Positions 32,572 to 36,977 of a DNA stretch of 36,977 nucleotides are shown piece by piece (position 1 is the stretch's first letter; each line of letters opens with the position of its first letter). Source of the stretch: an uncultured Rhodopila sp. (GTDB lineage: Bacteria > Pseudomonadota > Alphaproteobacteria > Acetobacterales > Acetobacteraceae); assembly GCF_903915725.1 (NCBI RefSeq), contig NZ_CAIWTY010000093.1, positions 1 to 36,977 on the forward strand. Direction: 5' to 3'. Under the pieces are notes generated by a model. The model was not told where the DNA came from and did not search any database. It was given only the letters and a program-made list of their open reading frames with translations. A program made the position numbers and the translations under genes.

Positions 32572-35500
32572 CCGAAGATTCCTGGCGGACCGTCTACTTC
32601 CACCGGGAGATCCTCAAGCAGAAGCGTCTCGCGCTCCAGCCGCATTACGCCACGACCGAATTCCTCGCCATCAAAAATAAGATCGTTTTTTAGTGCGACG
32701 CGAACTGAGGTTACGTACAGCGCGTTCTTGAACAGTACCGTACCCCTCATCAGCAGAAAATCATTGCGCCTGCGTGTGGGTCTAATCGGTTTCAGAAGGC
32801 TGGCCATTCGCTGCTCCGTCTCGACGATCTTCGCCGAAGTCCATGGGATATCGGAGACCTGATCAACGAAATTAAACGATCCCAGCCGTGCATGCACCAT
32901 CGAAAAAAACCAACGGACATAGTCCGGCGCTAAATTTGGCAGAATCGGGTCACATTTCTCGATAACGTCGTAAATAGGCGCGTTGGTCCAATTCAAATGC
33001 GCAAAGCTTTGCTCGCCGGTCTGCAGAAAAAAAACCTCGTTACGCCCTGGGTAGTCGAGACATTCGACAACAAATAGGTTGCGGTCGCCAAGGAATGGCA
33101 AAATGGCTCGGCGAATGCGTTTGGGGCCGTTGGGCAGATCGGAGGACGCCTGCAACCTCTCTTCGTGCGCGGCAAGGGCTGAAGGCAGCTCTTCGAAGCG
33201 AAGAAAGCCGAGCCGCTCTTCGGTGATTTTGCGGCGACGCCACCACCATGGCTCCTCTGCGCCGGCACGAACCAAGCGCCGCGCAATCGGCAAATTCCCG
33301 CGCCCGCCGGCGATGATTGCAGCATCATTTATGTCGCTCTGATGAAGCAATGGCACCATCAATTCTAGGATCGTATCTACCGACTCCGTGGCATTGTTGT
33401 TGATTGCCTGCACGAGTAGAGTTTTGACTTCTGACCGTTCCACACCTCGCGAAAGCTGCTCTCGGAGACTTTCGGGGGAGAGACGGCGGCGTAGAGCAGC
33501 GCTAGTCTCTGTATCCAAGGTGTTCTCGAGTGGGCGAACCGCAGCCGATCGAACAACGGCCAACTCTCGCAGCCGCTTGTCGAGCCAGTCGCGCAGCTCA
33601 GTTTTGCTACCAACCCAGTTCGTGATCGCCTTCAGGGTTTCCCCGGTTTCATCGCGAGTGGCGTAGCGCAGCACGTCAGCGCCTCCTGCCATGATCCGCG
33701 GGTCTGCTCCTGCCTCAAGTAACATACGGACGAGCATAGGCTGGTGGCCGTGGGCCGCGATCATGAGAGGCGTGTGTCCCGTTGGTGAGCCGTCCAAAGC
33801 CTCCCGCGGCGCGTACCTGAGGAGCAATGAAACCAGACGCTGGTCCCCCGCCCAGATAGCGCTTATCAAATGCTGGCATGCGACCGCAGGGGTGTAGGTC
33901 TGTCTTGTCGCGGCGAGGAGGAGCCTGATTGAGCGCAAATCCGCCAATTCGAGACTAACAGTCAGCGGTATTTCTCCGGCCAGGTCGACCACATTGGGGT
34001 CTGCCCCATGCGCCAGCAAGCGGCGCGCTGCGTGTGCGTGCTTGGTGAAGCAAGCGCAGTGCAAAGGCGTGTGGCCGAACTTGTCCCGCTGATCGAGCAA
34101 CAAACCAGCCTGGTCGTTGGAAGCGACGGCCAGAATGTCGATGATTGAATGGTTTCCCGCGATCGCGGCATGGTGCATAGCGGTTCGTCCGTTACTGTCG
34201 AGCGCGTCCAATGGGGCGTGCCTTTCAATCAACCACCGAACGACATCGTCGGTTGCGGTACGATCCGACCCAGCAGCGACGTGCAACGGTGTAATGCCGA
34301 GCTGGGCTTGGTAGTCGACAACTTGGTGTCCCGTCGCCGCCAATTGCTCCAGCAAAGCGACATCATTCGTCCTTGAAGCCTCAGTAACAGCGTTCCAGCC
34401 ATCACGTGCCTGAAAGTCCAGAGTAGAAAACGGACGTAGGATGTCAGTCGCTTCACGCTGATGGTGGTTGATCGCCCATAGGATCGGGGAGTTGCCGTCC
34501 TCGTCTATCTCGGCGGCGTTGATGCCTTGCTCAAGCAGATACCTGATAGTTGCTGGATCCCCGCCACAAGCCGCCTCGTGCAAAAGATTGCCCCCGCAAC
34601 CATCTTTCGCCTTGAGATTTGCACCCCGTTCGACCAATTTCTTGATCAGTTCGAGCTGCCCCGCCACCGCAGCCCAAAAAATCGGCGTTAGCCGCCGTGA
34701 AGCTTCATCATCTAGACGTTTTCGTCCTTGATGGCCGTCGAAGATTGACTGACCATCATCATAACGCGAGGCATCATCGCCAGTGATTGCCGCCCAGAAT
34801 TGGCACTTCAGCTCGCCCGCTTCGCTGCCGCCCTCGGATCCACGATGATCCTCCAGCAGGATCTTCTCACTGCCCCGCAGGAGATCCTTAAGCTTCCGGA
34901 GGCACATAACCGCGTGGCTCACCTGTCCACCCTTAACGGCCTGAATAAGCAGATCGCGATGAAGAACGATTTCGCAGCGCTCGAGGTAATGTCTTAGCGT
35001 TGTGCGTTCCCCGGGTTCCAACCCGTCGAAAATTTCGGGACGTTCTTTTTGCAGCTCGTCAATATCGTGGAGCCGCTCATTGCTCATCCGAGGCGGTGGT
35101 GCGTTCTCGCCACGGTCGCGCCAAAGACGCGCTTCACGCAACAGCTCATCGCGCAGCGCGTGGTCATCAAGGTTGAACTGAGTCCAGCTTCTCAGATCCG
35201 GCCAGAGTTCGAAGAGGGATTCATGTGCTACCCGAACTGGGCTGCCTTGCCCATCGCCGATCTGTAGCACGCGTGCTTCGCTGGCGAGTTGGTTTACCAG
35301 TTCTGTGAGCCTTGGATCACTTCGTACCAATAGATCGAAGGGCGAGCGGATAGGGACAAGTTTGCCATCCCTGACATCAACCAACCGCTCAAAAAGCGCA
35401 TGTAGCAGAGTTTTGTCGTGCCCGGTCTGGATGCGTTGGACGAGCGCCTGGATTATATTAGTCGGTGATCCGGCTGCGTCGAAATCGGCGTGCGTGATCT

Positions 35501-36551
35501 GCAACCGAGGCTCCACATTCTCGGCTGGCAGCCACAATTGGCGCATTAACGCGGCAAGAATCGGAAGCGCCGTGTAATCGAAATGTAAGAAACCATGTAT
35601 TTCGCGTGCAATTCTATGGGCCAGGCCATTCTCGAGCTTGAGCGCAGCGACTTTGGCGGGCCCCGCTATAATTTCCTCAAGCATTTCGATATTTGGCGGG
35701 CCGAGCGGAAACAAGATCGCATTCTGCTGCTGGAGGATTGGCAGGATTTGAGGAGCGGACGTGAAGTCGGCGAGCCGGTCCGAGCGTAACGTCATCAGCA
35801 CCAGATAGCCGGACGTAGCGGAGGCGGCGGCGAGAAGTGTTAGAAACTCGTCACGCAGCGCCGAGGCGGCGCCCCATAGCTCTTCAAGCTGGTTGACCGC
35901 CAGAATAAGCCCGTCGCCGCCCATGGGAAATCGCAACAAGAGGTTGCGCAGTTCAGTCTGCGCGTCTTTGATACTGAGCGCACTGGCTTTGCGAAGGTCG
36001 TCGGCAAGTTGGGTGCGCTTCACCTGAAGGCGTGTGCCGGTGTGGGTAAGGCAAGCCTCGATCATTGCTTGAAACGGGTTGCCACTGGCATCACCGGGGT
36101 TGAACTCGGCATAAGCCCAGTGGGGCCGGTCGCTCAGAGCCTGTTGACGGACGATTCGATATAGAAGCCCGGCTTTGAGCAGAGATGATTTACCCACGCC
36201 AGAGGCGCCGTGGATGAGAACAAGCCGAAGACCTCGATCCGCGTCCAACCTCTCGATCAGGGTGTCCCGCGCCTTCGTGTTGCCGAAGAAGATGTCGCCA
36301 TCGCCGATGCTTAGTTCGGCCAGCCCGACATAGGGGACGCGCACAGGCACGTTTGAGGGTGGAGGGGGGCCCGTCTCAGTCTCGTCCTTCGAAACCCGAG
36401 CATCGAGCACTTCACCGATAACCTGTTCGACCAGATTCCCCAAGGACTTTTCAAGGTTTTTTACCTGGGCCGCTTCCAGCCGTTGTGGCTTCAGTTCTTT
36501 TTGGAGCCGCTTGCGATGTGGCGCGAGCGCCTTTTGAATGCGGCTTAGCAT
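32568..36551 (-). CDS. STAND-type (nSTAND1-like) NTPase with ankyrin repeats, 5' end missing
   Basis: This is a 1,327-aa product from the first ATG; the frame is open 95 codons further (see fragment entry). Order: a charged coiled-coil-like linker (about 1-60); an NTPase domain with Walker A GASGVGKSS (115-123) after FFGNTKARDTLIERL; the Walker B site LILAVNQLEELW (215-226), where the usual aspartate of VDQxEEL is Asn220; a winged-helix/arm region ending in the hallmark VAHESLFELWPDLRSW; a helical spacer; an ankyrin block (about 620-960, roughly nine to ten repeats such as TPLHCACFTKHAHAARRLLAHGADPN); a region to about 1135; and a C-terminal domain of about 190 residues that I do not recognise. 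Known STAND proteins bind ATP and oligomerise on sensing a ligand through repeat domains, then trigger an effector. Here the coupled membrane protein is the likely effector; a phage-defence role is inference. Confidence 0.9.
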   Translation of the reverse strand: MLSRIQKALAPHRKRLQKELKPQRLEAAQVKNLEKSLGNLVEQVIGEVLDARVSKDETETGPPPPSNVPVRVPYVGLAELSIGDGDIFFGNTKARDTLIERLDADRGLRLVLIHGASGVGKSSLLKAGLLYRIVRQQALSDRPHWAYAEFNPGDASGNPFQAMIEACLTHTGTRLQVKRTQLADDLRKASALSIKDAQTELRNLLLRFPMGGDGLILAVNQLEELWGAASALRDEFLTLLAAASATSGYLVLMTLRSDRLADFTSAPQILPILQQQNAILFPLGPPNIEMLEEIIAGPAKVAALKLENGLAHRIAREIHGFLHFDYTALPILAALMRQLWLPAENVEPRLQITHADFDAAGSPTNIIQALVQRIQTGHDKTLLHALFERLVDVRDGKLVPIRSPFDLLVRSDPRLTELVNQLASEARVLQIGDGQGSPVRVAHESLFELWPDLRSWTQFNLDDHALRDELLREARLWRDRGENAPPPRMSNERLHDIDELQKERPEIFDGLEPGERTTLRHYLERCEIVLHRDLLIQAVKGGQVSHAVMCLRKLKDLLRGSEKILLEDHRGSEGGSEAGELKCQFWAAITGDDASRYDDGQSIFDGHQGRKRLDDEASRRLTPIFWAAVAGQLELIKKLVERGANLKAKDGCGGNLLHEAACGGDPATIRYLLEQGINAAEIDEDGNSPILWAINHHQREATDILRPFSTLDFQARDGWNAVTEASRTNDVALLEQLAATGHQVVDYQAQLGITPLHVAAGSDRTATDDVVRWLIERHAPLDALDSNGRTAMHHAAIAGNHSIIDILAVASNDQAGLLLDQRDKFGHTPLHCACFTKHAHAARRLLAHGADPNVVDLAGEIPLTVSLELADLRSIRLLLAATRQTYTPAVACQHLISAIWAGDQRLVSLLLRYAPREALDGSPTGHTPLMIAAHGHQPMLVRMLLEAGADPRIMAGGADVLRYATRDETGETLKAITNWVGSKTELRDWLDKRLRELAVVRSAAVRPLENTLDTETSAALRRRLSPESLREQLSRGVERSEVKTLLVQAINNNATESVDTILELMVPLLHQSDINDAAIIAGGRGNLPIARRLVRAGAEEPWWWRRRKITEERLGFLRFEELPSALAAHEERLQASSDLPNGPKRIRRAILPFLGDRNLFVVECLDYPGRNEVFFLQTGEQSFAHLNWTNAPIYDVIEKCDPILPNLAPDYVRWFFSMVHARLGSFNFVDQVSDIPWTSAKIVETEQRMASLLKPIRPTRRRNDFLLMRGTVLFKNALYVTSVRVALKNDLIFDGEEFGRGVMRLERETLLLEDLPVEVDGPPGIFG

Positions 36552-36836
36552 GTCGTTGACGGCGTTTCGGTGGTAGCGATACCCCTCGATTTCGTCGTCG
36601 GATAGGTCGCCGATGGCAATCGACTTATTGAAGTCTTCGTAAAGAATGATGACCCTGGGCGGCGGTTCGCGGGTTAGAGCCTGCTCGAGCTCGGCGAAGG
36701 TCTGGCCGCAGAAGCTCTCAGGGAGCGGTAGTTTGGTGGACTTTGCGACGCAAAAATGGGCGATTAGAATGTCGCAACTTGAGGGCGTAACCGTACCGCC
36801 CTCGATGCGGTCCTGGATCGCGACATCGACATCGGT
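36552..36836 (-). pseudogene. Severed N-terminal region of the STAND gene (DUF4062-like)
   Basis: Ninety-five codons are in frame with the NTPase gene, with no ATG, GTG or TTG among them and a TGA at 36839-36837 just upstream. The encoded sequence (SSCDILIAHF, LPLPESFCGQTFAELEQAL, PPRVIILYEDFNKS, EGYRYHRNAVNDML) resembles the second half of the DUF4062 domain often found at the N-terminus of large NTPase proteins. The first half is missing. The break coincides with what looks like an insertion-sequence end, so the original gene began further upstream. Confidence 0.7.
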
Positions 36837-36837
36837 T

Positions 36838-36977
36838 CACTGCTGTCCGGTTAACTGTGGACCGACGGCTATGAACGCCAGGAGTTCTGCGGATTTCCGG
36901 GCCAAAGACGGTGTCCACGATTTGAAGTCGGCGCAAGCTCCCGGGGTGGTCCCTGGAGTCTCCGATGAACACCGGCA
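36838..36977. mobile_element. Probable insertion-sequence end, continuing past the window
   Basis: From 36838 the sequence changes to a GC-rich stretch that begins CACTGCTGTCCGGTTAAC, resembling IS terminal repeats, followed on the plus strand by an ATG at 36871 opening a frame (MNARSSADFRAKDGVHD...) that runs to the window edge. The 84-codon minus-strand frame from 36972 is not supported. No target-site duplication can be checked because the other side is outside. The call is tentative. Confidence 0.4.

Overview
The window looks like a high-GC alphaproteobacterial chromosome segment, most plausibly from an anoxygenic phototroph of the Rhodospirillales/Acetobacteraceae type. This rests on a bchI-bchD pair, a PpsR repressor next to a kinase-less bacteriophytochrome, an alphaproteobacterial chemotaxis operon whose CheA carries its own receiver domain, and a sigma-54-type flagellar promoter. 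The taxonomic assignment is inference from gene content; no rRNA or tRNA gene was seen.

Photosynthesis control (1-6.8 kb, all minus strand): bchD runs off the left edge and overlaps bchI by four bases. After an ImmA/IrrE protease paired with a small membrane protein come bphP and ppsR, 20 bp apart. BphP senses red/far-red light and most likely acts by antagonising PpsR. PpsR has no ordinary start codon at the expected place, and bchD contains an in-frame palindromic repeat of the kind that is intergenic elsewhere in the window.

Metabolic and decayed stretch (6.9-21 kb): a frameshifted pobA pseudogene, an amidohydrolase with a CobW-type GTPase, an antitoxin with the stub of its PIN toxin, a lipoprotein, a hydantoinase/carbamoylase-type M20 hydrolase, a CBS-pair protein, two small predicted genes, an L,D-transpeptidase-like protein, an SDR-carboxylesterase pair, a 700-bp repeat-rich gap, an alcohol dehydrogenase, an S49 peptidase, a GNAT acetyltransferase and a secreted CHRD protein.

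Motility block (21.2-31.4 kb): flgF-flgG-flgA run leftwards and fliL-fliM rightwards from a shared intergenic region. A sigma-54-type promoter sits so close to flgF that its mRNA is probably leaderless. About 500 bp further on, cheA(-REC)-cheW-cheY-cheB-cheR form a tight operon that adapts receptor signalling and feeds phospho-CheY to the FliM switch.

Accessory island (31.4-36.98 kb, minus strand): base composition drops visibly. A very large STAND-type NTPase with ankyrin repeats is translationally coupled to a protein with two membrane-hairpin modules. This resembles a membrane-effector immune system (NTPase sensor/switch plus pore-type partner) and is the best candidate for an undescribed system. 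Its N-terminal, DUF4062-like sensor/effector region is cut off about 95 codons upstream of the first ATG, apparently by an insertion sequence that continues past the window end.
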